A stretch of 64,000 nucleotides of DNA from Liolophura sinensis. Its lineage: Eukaryota > Mollusca > Polyplacophora > Chitonida > Chitonidae. The notes beneath the pieces were generated by a model, which worked only from the letters and a program-made list of their open reading frames with translations, searched no databases and was not told where the DNA came from. The position numbers and the translations under genes are program-made. Numbering within the stretch: the first letter of the stretch is position 1; the number at the start of each line of letters is the position of its first letter. The DNA is taken from assembly GCF_032854445.1 (NCBI RefSeq), contig NC_088302.1, positions 4,707,338 to 4,771,337 of the forward strand, written 5' to 3'. Shown here in pieces: positions 1-12,067 of the stretch.

Positions 1-330
1 AAGCAGAATTGTCATAACTGTATCATGCCTCAAGCATATTGCTGTTTTGGTGACTTTCCTGTTTTTACCTGTATCATGCCCCAAGCATATTGCTGTTTTG
101 GTGACTTTCCTGTTTTTACCTGTATCATGCCTCAAGCATATTGCTGTTTTGGTGACTTTCCTGTTTTTACCTGTATCATGCCTCAAGCATATTGCTGTTT
201 TGGTGACTTTCCTGTTTTTACCTGTATCATGCCTCAAGCATATTGCTGTTTTGGTGACTTTCCTGTTTTTACCTGTATCATGCCTCAAGCATATTGCTGT
301 TTTGGTGACTTTCCTGTTTTTACCTGTATC
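1..330. repeat. 51-bp minisatellite, six copies, upstream of SHB-like exon
   Basis: Six nearly identical 51-bp units run from 25 to 330, beginning ATGCCTCAAGCATATTGC and ending TTTTTACCTGTATC. A partial unit precedes them. Because 51 is divisible by three and the unit has no stop in two frames, the array looks like coding sequence, but it ends about 45 bases before a clear splice acceptor (TGTGTTGACAG, 366-376). It is therefore intronic. It does not resemble the neighbouring exon. Confidence 0.9.
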
Positions 331-376
331 ATGAACCTCATTAATAGATTTCTTCCACCTCTTTGTGTGTTGACAG

Positions 377-3300
377 AGCTCCAGGCCCAGGCCTTGCTGC
401 AGCCAAAGGACGTGAGTGAGATAGCAGGAGGGGTCTATTCGGAAGCTTACATGGTTCCTGAAGTCCAAGCCTCTGTCTACAACCTCGCCAAAGATACCAG
501 CAGTGCCAAACTCGGAGGGGACAGGTTGAGCCGATTTAGAGCTCAGGGACGCAACTGGGCACAGGGTTCTGCTTCACGCGCACCTGCAAGTACCTCACGG
601 CTGACGTCCGCCTCAAGCGAAGACAAAGAGAACACAGACTCCGATTATGACAAGTTAGGTTACGCCTCCGGTTACGACCGCGTGGACGGAGCCAGTGGCG
701 AGCAGTACGGCAGCTTGTATGTGGAAGGGAGTGCCTTCCGGCCAGTCAAACCTCAGGCGCGTTCCCAGGGGGAAGTGACGTACCAGGACCCCTGGGACCG
801 CAGCACTGCTGAGAAGGACCTCGAGGAGAAGCTGAGCTCACCCAAGTCTCGTCTAGGTGGCACCAGAGGCATGTTGTCATCATCACATGACACAGACAAT
901 GGGGGTAAGGGTTTCTCCGAATCTGGGGCCCTCCCTAGTAACTACTGCCAGCCCTGGGATCTAAAGTCAGCCCAGCAGCAGTTCCAGGAGTCTATCCACT
1001 CCTCCAGATCCCCGCCCACTCAGAATTCCCCTGTCAAGCACAGTTCGGGTGTCAGCGGTGGGGCGCGACCCCGCAAGGGCAGTGGGGGACGTATTATAGA
1101 AGGTGGAGTATACGAGGCCCCATGGGACTCAGAAGAAAAACAAAAAGAACTTGAAGAGAAATTCAAAGCTGCCGAAATTCAGAAATCTCCTAAAAAAGAT
1201 GGCAGTAAGGAGAGTTCTCCAAAGTCTGGTGTGCGGTCTCGAGCCGTGGAGGACATTACTGTGTACGAGGAGCCATGGGATGTGAGCTCTAAGGGTAGAG
1301 CGATATCCTCCATGCTGTCTGGCACAGGTAAGGTGACAGGCTGACAGGTGACAGGTGCGAGAGCAGGTCATCCAGTTCCACGTTCTGTGATAGTTTCCAC
1401 GGAGTCCTGCTGTCCTGTAAAGTATCCATTATGAAACATATACATAAATATACATTAACTTTGTCAACAGTGTATATAAAATGAAAGACTTGCATTTATA
1501 AATAGTGAGAGAATAAATGTAAAATAGGACAACATGTAGGTTATATTAAATACGTTTCACACCTTTGCTTTGTTGAGGGTAAATACTCCAATGGCAAGTT
1601 CGTTTCAGATCCCTGTTTTCCTGCAGAAACATCAAATTTTTGCATGTATTTTATAACTTTCCATCCTGCAAGCTGAAATGTATTTGATGTCAGGTGGCTA
1701 CCTTGAGATAGTCGTGTTGTTTTTTGTGTGGTCTCATTTCTGGAAATGGCTTCATTGTCAGGGTAGACCCATGAGACCAACCAGAACCCGTGGGTTCTCC
1801 CTTACGCTGGGATTGTACTTTACGATCCATTGATTAACAAGATTGCCTGTATGAACTTAATAAAAACTGACCACTGGTGTAATATTGCAAACTGATAATC
1901 GGCACAAACTGCAGCTATTGTTGCATGTAAATATATTTAAGGTTGCCTTTCACGGCATAATGACCCAGGAGCCTCCCTACATTGCGGTCACTGTGAGTTC
2001 AAGTCCAGCTCATACTGGCTTCCTCTCCGGCCATACGTGGGAAGGTGTGCCAGCAGCCAGGTCTGTGGATGGTTGTGTGTTTCTCACGGGCTCTGCTTGG
2101 TTTCCTCCCACTATAATGCTGGCCGCTGGTGTATAAATTAAATATTGTTGAGTATGGTGTAAAATACCTGCCAAACAAATAAATGTATGTCAGAAAACCC
2201 TCAGTTGCATGTACCTGGCTGTACCAGACTTAAATATGAAAAACATATTAAAGCTAATGTACTTAGTATAACACCTTGGGACTGTATTTGTAAATCAGCT
2301 GTAATATTGGTTCGGTCCCTGTGAAAATAATGCAGTACTACTGATAAGGGGCGTGCAGGCATAAATAAAAATTAGATATAAACTTCTAAAAGTGTACTGT
2401 ATGCGCCAGAAGATTTGTGTGTACGCCTGTGCTCCTGAAAACTAGCGTAGATCTAAAGCAGACAGTCCTGTCAAGATCAAAAGTAAATCTCCACAGCAAC
2501 CCATGTGCTCAACGTTGTACACCATGTGTTAGTTTTTAGACACTCTAGGCTACAGGAAAAGCCCCTGTGCCCCTATTTCAATTCCCTACGAATCGTCAGT
2601 CTACAGTGTGCAAGTACATGTATCATCGAGGGACCAGTTCCTGACATACACATGTACCTATGATTTCATAAAGAGAGAAGCTAATGAAATGGAATAAAAA
2701 ATATCGTGAGAACAGCTAGCAACATATGCACAGAAACACATCAGATTTACACTATATACTGCCATTAATTAAAGCACAAAATATCAAATCTTCTAATGTA
2801 GGTCTTCTAATGTAGGCCCTGTTACCATCTTTTGACACAAAGATGGTCGTTGTTAACAAGGTTGTTGGGGCCAAGAAATGTTTAGACAGGTAAAAGTAAA
2901 TTTACCTGTTGCATTAGGCAGGTTACCACAGAGAAAAATAATACTGCAACTGCTGCTATCAAAGTGCAAGGAATGAAAAGAACAGAATAAAAATGTCCAT
3001 GAGTTCGATATTGAAATAAAACCCCACACAGGGTGATGCGAAATAAATAAATATATTAACTTCATTCAGATTAATGCCTCTTGTGGAAGAGCTGTAATTA
3101 CATTATTCTAGAGTGTATACCTTGTAGTCCTAGATAACTACAAAGGAAAGAATCTCTGTACATATCAGCTTGTGTATGTCTGTATGCAAATGTAGGCTTA
3201 TGTCTTTTCTTCACTCCCTTTCACTCGATCAACTTCACGTTTTCCATGTGTATTACTGGTGACCCAAAATAGTGAAGTGTTGAGTATTTCAAAAAAAATA

Positions 3301-6300
3301 TGTTCTGCAGTACCGCGTTTTTGGAAAGTCAGAAGTAATGTACGCCCTCTCGGGATTACCATGCTTCCTGTGAAAAAAAGTTATCTGTAGCACTGTAATG
3401 TATTTCACGTATATAAGGTTGGTATGTCAAAATGCCATTTCAGGAGCACATCAAGACTGTAAACTGACATTTTCGGTGTCAGCACAAGTTTTTCTGGTAA
3501 GACACTTATGAAACTTCACAAAGAACTCTTAAGTGACCCTATAGGGTTGATGAATCAAAGAAAATGTGCATTTGAAATATACAGAATTTAGTTGAAATAA
3601 ACTACTTTGTGTTATTGTAAAAAGTGTAAGAATTGTAGATGTGTTGGTTTTTAGGGGAACAAAAGGAATCCTCGGCTCCTAAAAGTCCTGGCTCCAAAGA
3701 CGGTACTAACACATCACCCAAGCAGAAGGCTGGCATCAAGGTGGACATAGGGGCACGAATACGCAGCGCCATTGGGGAGGTCATCGACCCCACAATAAAG
3801 CTAGAAAAACAAAGGTAAGGCAGAGGCTCGTCATTGTGGTGCATCGTACTTGGTGTACTGGCTGTTCCTGATGATATGGCTAAAAGTATTTGTGCTGAAG
3901 TTTCTGGTTTTAGGTTGGTCAGATGTCTTTAATTCGTTCCATGTTAGCACCACCCAGCACGCCTTGGCTGTTTGACAATATTATACGGCCACAAACCGAC
4001 TGGAATTCCAGGGTGAAATGAAAATGGCATGTGCAGTTCTAATAAATTGTCCTTTATATCACTTCATCTGAGTTAAAAGGTATCTCTCAAAATTCAGTAT
4101 TGAAAGCTTTTGACTTTGAACTTTTGCTATCCCCCTTATAGTATACCCTCAATGACCATAAATGTCTAACTTGCCAGTTTTTCCAGATTTTGAGAGTTAT
4201 ACTGATTTTAGAAAGGTGTTTTGATGTTTACTTGGAACATGGGATGATATTCTAGTGGAAAATGTAAGTTTCAGCACCAAAAATAATATTTTGTGACATT
4301 TATTTACCTCTAAAAATACTTTTTTGTGGGCAAAATTTTTAGGTCATTTAGGGTCTGGTACAGCCTGAGAATTTCCTGTTTATCCATATTTCCATAATCT
4401 GTGAGGTAAACATTTTTCTAAAAAGCCAGTTTTAATCCAAGCTAGCTACTATCCCAATCATTATAGGTCCATGAATTTCCTAGAATGCGCAGATTATTTC
4501 TCTGGCTCAGTTGACTCGTCTTGATTCTCTGTGTGCTCTGTTCCCCTCTCCTACAGCTGGTACCATGGTACTATTGGCCGCTCCGATGCAGAGGCTCTTC
4601 TCAGGGTCTGTAAAGAAGGCAGCTACCTAGTGAGGAATAGTGAGAGCACCAAAACTGACTACTCTCTCTCCATGAAGTAAGGAAAACTTGTATTCTGTAT
4701 GCACAAACTCACTTGTATTATGTCCACACAAACTCACTTGTATTCTGTCTACACAAACTCACTTGTATTCTGTCCACACAAACTCACTTGTATTATGTCT
4801 ACACAAATTGACTACTCATCCCCTATGAAGTAAAGAAAACTTTGTATTCTGTCTATACAAGTCCAGCTGATGCCGGCTTTCTCTCCGGCTGTATGAGGGA
4901 AGGTCTGCTAGCAACCTGTGGATGATCTTGGGTTTCCCCCCAGGCTTTACCCGGTTTCCTCCCACCATAATGCTGGCTGCCAGCGTATAAGCGAAATATT
5001 CTTATAAATACCAATGAAATATATAAATAAATATTTTGTCACACAAACTGACTACTGTCTCTCCATGAAGGAAGGAAAACTTTATATTCTGTCCGCACAA
5101 ACTGACTACTGTCTCTCCATGAAGGAAGGAAAACTTTATATTCTGTCCGCACACACTGAATACTGTCTCTCCATGAAGGAAGGAAAACTTTATACTCTGT
5201 CCGCACAAACTGACTACTGTCTCTCCATGAAGGAAGGAAAACTTTATATTCTGTCCGCACACACTGAATACTGTCTCTCCATGAAGGAAGGAAAACTTTA
5301 TACTCTGTCCGCACGAACTGACTACTGTCTCTCCATGAAGGAAGGAAAACTTTATATTCTGTCCGCACACACTGAATACTGTCTCTCCATGAAGGAAGGA
5401 AAACTTTATACTCTGTCCGCACAAACTGACTACTGTCTCTCCATGAAGGAAGGAAAACTTTATACTCTGTCCGCACAAACTGACTACTGTCTCTCCATGA
5501 AGGAAGGAAAACTTTATACTCTGTCCGCACACACTGACTACTGTCTCTCCATGAAGGAAGGAAAACTTTATACTCTGTCCGCACACACTGAATACTGTCT
5601 CTCCATGAAGGAAGGAAAACTTTATACTCTGTCCGCACACACTGAATACTGTCTCTCCATGAAGGAAGGAAAACTTTATACTCTGTCCGCACACACTGAA
5701 TACTGTCTCTCCATGAAGGAAGGAAAACTTTATATTCTGTCCGCACAAACTGACTACTGTCTCTCCATGAAGGAAGGAAAACTTTATACTCTGTCCGCAC
5801 ACACTGAATACTGTCTCTCCATGAAGGAAGGAAAACTTTATACTCTGTCCGCACACACTGACTACTGTCTCTCCATGAAGGAAGGAAAACTTTATACTCT
5901 GTCCGCACAAACTGACTACTGTCTCTCCATGAAGGAAGGAAAACTTTATACTCTGTCCGCACAAACTGACTACTGTCTCTCCATGAAGGAAGGAAAACTT
6001 TATACTCTGTCCGCACACACTGAATACTGTCTCTCCATGAAGGAAGGAAAACTTTATACTCTGTCCGCACACACTGAATACTGTCTCTCCATGAAGGAAG
6101 GAAAACTTTATACTCTGTCCGCACAAACTGACTACTGTCTCTCCATGAAGGAAGGAAAACTTTATACTCTGTCCGCACAAACTGACTACTCACTATCGGG
6201 GAAGCAAAGAAAAGATTGTATTCCTTCCTTACAAGTGGACTATTCACTCACTCTTCATGAAGTAAAAAAAGCATTCATGCTGAAGGGATGCAGAATCAGT

Positions 6301-7159
6301 GCTGGTTGGCAGGCAGACAGTGGAGATGGGATTTCCTGGGGTAAAGCCTGCTGTTTTGATCAAGCTTCAATAAATGCACCTGTACCGAAAAATTCAGCTC
6401 TACCTAGGCATAGCCTTACCCTGGGTTTTCCTCTTTTTCAGATCAGTCTATCACTGACAATTCTGTATGCCTTAAGGTCATGTTAAACGCTAGTTGTTAT
6501 TGTGTGACAGGTTTATTTCATGATTTCCTGGCTTATTTTATGTGATAAATGTATGGCATTGAACAATACAGTTTAAGCATTTAAACAGAAACCTTTACAA
6601 GGGCTATTCCATGTATAATGTGAATTTTTGGCAAAAAAATTGATATTCAGTAGTCAAATGAAGTTTTCCAAAAATAGCTCAAATTATTGCCTTTTAGTAA
6701 ATCAGATTTGCTCTTGTACTATTTATAGTGTAAAAATGATTCTAAAGTTTAAAAAGTTACAATGCATCATGTGTTTTAAATTTAAGCTACTGTTTTAAAA
6801 AATGAGGTCCATTTTATTTGCACTCATTGATTTTTTATGAGAAATCTCCAGTATCGCCTCTTTAAGTATTTTACAGCACTGGCACATTACTCTTGCGTGG
6901 ACTGTTTTTCATTTAATTGTTTTAAGAAATAGCTCCATTTCTACTAATATCCATTTGTTATTTTGTTTTCAGAAGTTCCCGGGGCTTTATTCACATCAAG
7001 ATATCACGTGACAAGGATTATAAGTTTATTCTTGGAGAAAACAGCCAGCCATTTGAAGCAATCCCAGAAATGATATTTCATTACAGTAGAAACCTTCTCC
7101 CCATCAAAGGAGCCGATCACATGATCTTGCTCCATCCAGTGATAAATGAGCTCTTGTGA
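377..7159 (+). CDS. SHB: SHB/SHD/SHE/SHF-family SH2 adaptor, C-terminal part (5' end outside window)
   Basis: Adaptor of the SHB family: no catalytic domain, it links phosphotyrosine receptors to downstream partners through a C-terminal SH2 domain and tyrosine/proline motifs (family knowledge). Four coding exons: 377-1327, 3655-3814, 4557-4676 and 6973-7159 (stop TGA 7157-7159); phases agree throughout. They give 471 residues; the first exon begins mid-codon, so earlier exons are missing. Exon 1 is low-complexity and carries repeated tyrosine/PWD motifs: YQDPWD, CQPWD, YEAPWD and YEEPWD. The SH2 domain starts at WYHGTIGRSDAEALL, carries the phosphotyrosine-binding arginine in SYLVRNSES, and ends close to the C-terminus (LLHPVINELL). 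The intron after exon 3 holds a 54-bp minisatellite made from that exon's end. The symbol is family-level; I cannot tell which vertebrate paralogue is closest. Confidence 0.9.
1328..3654 (+). other. SHB-like intron with one SINE copy
   Basis: Intron between ACAG|GTAAGG at 1327/1328 and TTTTTAG at 3654. Apart from a SINE at about 1950-2190, I see AT-rich sequence without a supported gene. Short open frames on both strands (for example 1541-1780 and 2853-3065 minus) show no domain. Confidence 0.7.
1950..2190 (+). mobile_element. tRNA-like SINE copy
   Basis: Near full-length copy of the dispersed element of this window. GAGTTCAAGTCC at about 1996 fits the pol III B-box pattern. A conserved 3' part with TATAATGCTGGCC and a GTATAAATTAAATATTG-like segment follows, ending in AACAAATAAATG. 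Other copies lie at 4.86, 14.3, 17.4, 18.7, 20.1, 28.0, 30.8, 31.0, 32.5, 35.1 and 44.8 kb. Confidence 0.7.
4681..4860. repeat. Degenerate 27-bp repeats derived from SHB-like exon 3 junction
   Basis: Immediately after the exon 3 donor (4676/4677) the intron repeats ACAAACTCACTTGTATTCTG about five times. It ends with a degenerate copy of the exon tail and donor (ACTACTCATCCCCTATGAAG followed by TAAAG). This looks like an earlier, decayed stage of the 54-bp array that follows. Confidence 0.75.
4861..5036 (+). mobile_element. SINE copy inserted in SHB-like intron
   Basis: Copy of the window's tRNA-like SINE: TCCAGCTGATGCCGGCTTTC, then TTTCCTCCCACCATAATGCT, GTATAAGCGAAATATTC and an AAATATATAAATAAATA tail. 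It separates the decayed 27-bp repeats from the 54-bp array. Confidence 0.7.
5047..6265. repeat. 54-bp minisatellite built from an exon end plus mutated splice donor
   Basis: Twenty-one regular 54-bp units (5047-6180) followed by about one and a half degenerate units to about 6265. Each begins ACTGACTACTGTCTCTCCAT and continues GAAGGAAGGAAAACTTTATA. The authentic exon 3 end reads ACTGACTACTCTCTCTCCAT, then GAA|GTAAGGAAAACTTGTATT. The unit is therefore exon tail, donor site and start of intron. In all 21 units the donor GT has become GG (GAAGGAAGG). The unit length is a multiple of three and stop-free, so both strands show long artefactual open frames here; these are not genes. Confidence 0.95.
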
Positions 7160-9640
7160 GATACATGGCTGTGGCCAAGTGTAAGGAGCCCTGCTATTGG
7201 CTGTAGTTGGAACTCACTGGATTCTGTGGATAACTTAAATGACATTATAGATCTTGTTGGATGATGTGTTTTGACCAAATAACTTCAGATCTCAGATTTC
7301 ACGTGGACAGCAAGTGATGTATTTTATTAACAGATGTCAAACTGCCTTCTGGCAGTGAGGACATGATCTTTTTTTTTTTTTTTTTTTGGTTGTTGTCCAA
7401 CATCAGCAGGTGTGTTACATTGGAGTGTGCAAAACCATGGATAAGACTGCCTCTGTTATTCTTTGTCAGCTGGTTTGTACGTTGTTGCTGGCCCTCTACA
7501 AATGGATCAAAGTCATTTACTGGTTCTTACAGGTCACTACTGGCCGTTCTTTACAGGATTTATTTATAAACTTGTTATGAACTGGGCTGTCATTTACCTA
7601 AATGTGGCCAGTAACAATTTCCAACCCAGCATAACTTCCATGATTCAAAGCGAGTCATGTTCACTGGACAGCAGATCAAAAACAGTTACACGTATTTACA
7701 TGGCAACAGTTTTAGTACCTTATCCATGTTACCTGCCCAGCTACATGTAAATTCAGACAGTTATACATGTTACCTGGCAGGAAAGGAGGAATAACTCCAG
7801 CCTTCATAGTGCAGAGAAAGTGTACATTATTTCAGTACTGTTTTGTATTTGTGAGGAGGGAAATGTGAAGTTTTATCGTGAACAGTATTGGAGGGTGGAA
7901 ATCAGCTTTACCATCTTCATTCTCACAGATTTCATATGTTTATCATTTGTAGACTTCAGTTTTTATGCTTTTTAAATACCATAAAGCTGCAGGGTTATGG
8001 TTGATGAAGACGATGTCAGTACCTTACCACAAAGCTTCAGGGTTATGGTTGATGAAGACAATGTCATTACCTTACCACAAAGCTTCAGGGTTATGGTTGA
8101 TGAAGGCGATGCCAGTACCCTACCACAAAGCTGCAGGGTTATGGTTGATGAAGACGATGTCAGTACCTTACCACAAAGCTGCAGGGTTATGGTTGATGAA
8201 GATGATGTCAGTACCTTACCACAAAGCTGCAGGGTTACAGTTGATGAAGGCGATGTCAGTACCTTACCACAAAGCTGCAGGGTTATGGTTGATAAAGACG
8301 ATGTCATTACCGTACCATAAAGCTGCAGGGTTATGGTTGATGAAGACGATGTCAGTACCTTACCACAAAGCTGCAGGGTTACGGTTGATGAAGGCGATGT
8401 CAGTACCTTACCACAAAGCTGCAGGGTTATGGTTGATAAAGACGATGTCAGTACCTTACCATAAAGCTGCAGGGTTATGGTTGATAAAGACGATGTCAGT
8501 ACCTTACCATAAAGCTGCAGGGTTTTATGGTTGATAAAGACGATGTCAGTACCTTACCACAAAGCTGCAGGGTTACGGTTGATGAAGACGATGTCAGTAC
8601 ATTATCATAAATCTGCAGGGTTATGGTTGGTAATACTTGTTCATAATTCTGTCACACAGTTAGCAGTATTATCATGCCTTTTTGTGAACTGTTTGATCCA
8701 TTCAAAATGATTTTGTGATCCCAACATTTGATAGCAAATAGATTGTGAATGTCATTCTGTAGAATTCATCATTTCTGTGTTTTCATCAATCACAGCTTCC
8801 CAAACTTAAGAATAATAATCCAAGTAGGATAAATTAACATTATTTACATCCGTTCCAACAAATGATGCAGGGTATGTATTTTTATGGACTTCGTTCCTTA
8901 CAAGGAAATGTGGACTAAAGGGAGATAATTTCTGGTGCAAGGGGAGACAAGTTTTGAGTTGACACCATGAAAGCGGCAGTTGTACGAGTTTGCCAGTTTT
9001 TAACGCTTTTTCCTCATTTTAACTGAGTATGTGTATGTGGATTGCAGATTGCACTTTGTTGGATTGCAGAATTACAGGTTTAGATATCTTTTTTTTTTTT
9101 GATTCTAATTTTTGTAAGTACAAACATTTCTTTTCCAGTAACGTGCTAGTATGTGAAAATTAATGATTTAAGATTATTCCTGCTGGTTGGCAGACAAGAC
9201 TGTGGTAGTAAGGCTACAGCTTGACATACCCTGACCAGCATTGTGAGCTGGTGAGCCCAGAGTTAGAGAATTTGTATTTCCAAAGTTTTCTGAAAAAGGT
9301 GTAAAACACAATGTGTACAAACAATACACATGTAGACTGTATTGCGTCAGTGTTTGGTACATAATCCTGAATACATGTAGAGGCCTGTGATAACTAAATA
9401 TGACATTATACTGAGATGGTTGTTTAGTTGAGGTCATAATTTGTAATAAATACATAATTAGAAGGCGAGGATATACTTTTGGATTCAGTATGTGGGACTT
9501 GTGATGGTGAGTCCTCCCTGCAGTGTCTTTGTGGTTAATGATTTGTATCCAACACGTGAAGGTTAAACTTTGTCTGACTGTGTAATTAGAACTGCAGTTT
9601 ATATTTGTAATATTTGTGCGACTAATGAATAAAAAATAAT
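7160..9640 (+). other. Probable 3' untranslated region of the SHB-like gene
   Basis: Sequence after the stop codon with no further coding potential. It contains a poly-T run (about 7370-7387), a 48-bp minisatellite (7977-8631) and possible poly(A) signals AATAAA at 9445-9450 and 9628-9633. Which end is used cannot be decided here. Confidence 0.45.
7977..8631. repeat. 48-bp minisatellite, about 13 copies
   Basis: Units of 48 bp containing ATGGTTGATGAAGACGATGT and ACCACAAAGCTGCAGGGTT repeat about 13 times with few substitutions; one unit (about 8521) carries a two-base insertion. Length divisible by three makes open frames on both strands. It lies 0.8 kb past the SHB-like stop codon, in the probable 3' untranslated region. 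No similarity to the adjacent exon was seen. Confidence 0.92.
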
Positions 9641-10574
9641 ACTGGCCACCTAGATATTGGAAGAACTTTAGCAGTGAGATTTTGCTGTGGTACGGCTCCG
9701 AGATGGAGAGATTTCATGTTGCATCCACTCACTTGCCCTACCAGTGAAAATACAAAGAATTAAGTCCAAGAAGAAAGAAATCCTGTTTATGTTATAATTA
9801 TTTTCTGGCTTTGCTGTCAGGGGGGATTGCAATATTTGTCTTTTCATTTTTTTTTTCTTCAAAACATTGTATTAATCCATCTACACACTTGCAGAGATCT
9901 GTTACAGGTTATTCAAAATGTATTGGCAGTTCAGCCAGGTACTAACTGCAGTCTGAACATAAATCCCCTAAATCTCTTTATTACGACACAACTAGTATTG
10001 CCAGATCTGTCTTTACTTAGAATACATTTTTGGACAACTGGTCCAGGTGGTAACAAAGAGTACAGATCTGTACCAGAATGAACTCTCCCTGTTCCATATA
10101 AACATCAATCAAACGCATTATGACAAAGAACAAATCAAGGGAAGAGCAGCAGATATGGCACAGTGTGTCTTCAAAGTCAACAGTGTGTTATTTATAAGTG
10201 TTTTCGAGACTGTTTGTCACATTACATCTGACATGTCCATGATAATCAAAGTATGTGGATATTATCTTTTGTCTTGTAGATTTGTTCAGATTTACTAAGA
10301 TTTTATCCCCCAGGGTTGATGTTCCAAGTCCACCTACTTTGGACCCTATGTAATACAAGTGAAATAAATGTATGGTATGAATGATTCCGTGCTATTTGCA
10401 ATGGTTTTGTTGTATCTGGTGTAAGTAATGAGACAGACAATGGATATGTACATACATGTAAGAAGTTATTTTCAACCATTGGCGCTTTACATTATCACTA
10501 TTCAGCACACAACACAAACCAACGAGGAAAATCCTGAATAAAAGTGATGTATGGCAGCCAGATATAATTAGAAA
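9641..10574. other. Intergenic, nothing recognised
   Basis: AT-rich sequence. Open frames of 64 to 84 codons show no domain or splice context. An AATAAA near 10362 could be a distal poly(A) signal for the SHB-like gene. Confidence 0.5.
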
Positions 10575-10577
10575 TAT

Positions 10578-10775
10578 TACCCTAATTCCTCAACTTTTTT
10601 GCATATGGCAGAGCAACTTTCCCTGCAGTTTATGCACATTTTTCATTTGAATTTGGAGACAAAACTACATTGGATGGATTGGCCAATTTCAGGGCTTCAC
10701 AAGAAGTATAATTTTGTCACTCATCACAGAAAATTGCCTTTAGAATAGGCTTGAATAGACACCTTGAAGAAATCC
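10578..10775 (-). mobile_element. MITE family A copy
   Basis: Non-coding element of about 200 bp with imperfect terminal inverted repeats (ACCCTAATTCCTCAAC at the left end). Its reverse complement aligns by eye along its length with elements at 15.9, 46.5 and 56.4 kb, sharing a segment like AATGTAGTTTTGTCTCCAAA. No transposase is present, so it is non-autonomous. Confidence 0.75.
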
Positions 10776-12067
10776 AGTACAACATGCTTATCTGGTGTGC
10801 GGCTTTATTAAAAGCAAGCACTGTGTCTGTGCCTTTAAGACAGGTTTGTTTTGGGTTGGAAAACGGGCACTCTTTTTTTTTTCTTTTTTTTTTTTCCAAC
10901 AAATATCCTTATTTGTTCGCACAAGCCCAAATACACAGAGATTATTGCTGCAAAATTTCAATGCAATCTGTGAAACGGTCCAGACTGTAGTTGGGGTAAA
11001 TAAAATCAGTGGAATAAAATAATAATAATATGAATGAAAATAATACACCTTCCACATGGACTCCTGAATATGTAAGCATACTGAACATTAGTTCAAAGAG
11101 ACATCTTGATTAGCACAGTTTAGCATTTCTGAAAACTCTTCACTGCTATATAACTATAGCAGTGAACATTCTAGATTAAGGTGTTAAACAACAAAATCAA
11201 ATAAATATAAAGTATGGCCTTGGGATATTAACTCCTATCTATCACATTCATAACTGGAACAGTAAATCCTCATTAGGTGAAAAGAGATCCCTATTGGGAG
11301 ACTTGAAGACGAGCAACACAGAAGGTCCAAATGACGGGGAACATATTGTTGTCTTCTGTGATGTCGCAGTGCATGTGTACTTCATATATGTTTCATGTGC
11401 ACATGTACATCAAAAATTGTGATGTAATAAAGGAAAGAACAAATGAGTTCACACCTCTGGACCATCTTGATGCACGTGGGGATTACAAGACTGGTTTTTT
11501 ATTACAATTTAGAATAACCCTATTGAATCATACATTTTGTGGCATCTCTAACTCAAACGTATCAAGTTTCAAATACTGTGAAAATATTGGCTTTATTCAT
11601 ATTTCACCTACAACTAACTTTTCACCGCTTGTGTCAAAGTCAGTGTGAACAGTTCTGAATGCTGCCAATCTGAATTCCTGTTTTATATGCCAAGAGAACA
11701 AAAAAAAAAAAACAAAAACAAATATCAGAGCTGCAAAAATTCCATGGTAACTTGGGACTCTGTAGTGAAGGCAACCATCAGCAACTTGTTAGGAGTATCT
11801 GTTGGGCTTGGAAGTTAGAGGTACATTTTAATCCAATGGAAATATAGACCTGCAGACAAGCCCATAAAAGACTGCAGGAAGCGGTTCCTCTGCCACATGG
11901 GTCACAATGATCTGACACCATCACCTTGAGGCAGAATAACGTAAAGCTATTTCCACTGGTGTCATTTGTATGTCTTTGCCAGAAGTTGAGCAACATGCCA
12001 CGTAGTAACAATATTCAGTTCATGTTCATAACAATAATTTTTAAATAAATACTGCAGCTTATTAGGT
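10776..12067. other. Intergenic, nothing recognised
   Basis: AT-rich stretch with poly-T and poly-A runs (10872-10895, 11700-11712). The 105-codon open frame at 11331-11648 has no recognisable domain and no splice partners. Probably holds the 3' untranslated region of the minus-strand THAP gene. Confidence 0.5.

Noticed and set aside
25..376. Extension of the first SHB-like exon through the MPQAYCC-type repeat
   Set aside because: A good acceptor lies at 375-376, and the repeat has no family similarity; the apparent frame continuity is accidental.
5002..6486. Open frames of 392-490 codons on both strands with an 18-residue repeat
   Set aside because: They exist because the 54-bp unit is a multiple of three and stop-free. 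The array is inside an intron defined by two phase-matched SH2 exons.
7965..8534. 189-codon repetitive open frame
   Set aside because: Product of the 48-bp array in the 3' flank; three frames are open and none has a domain.
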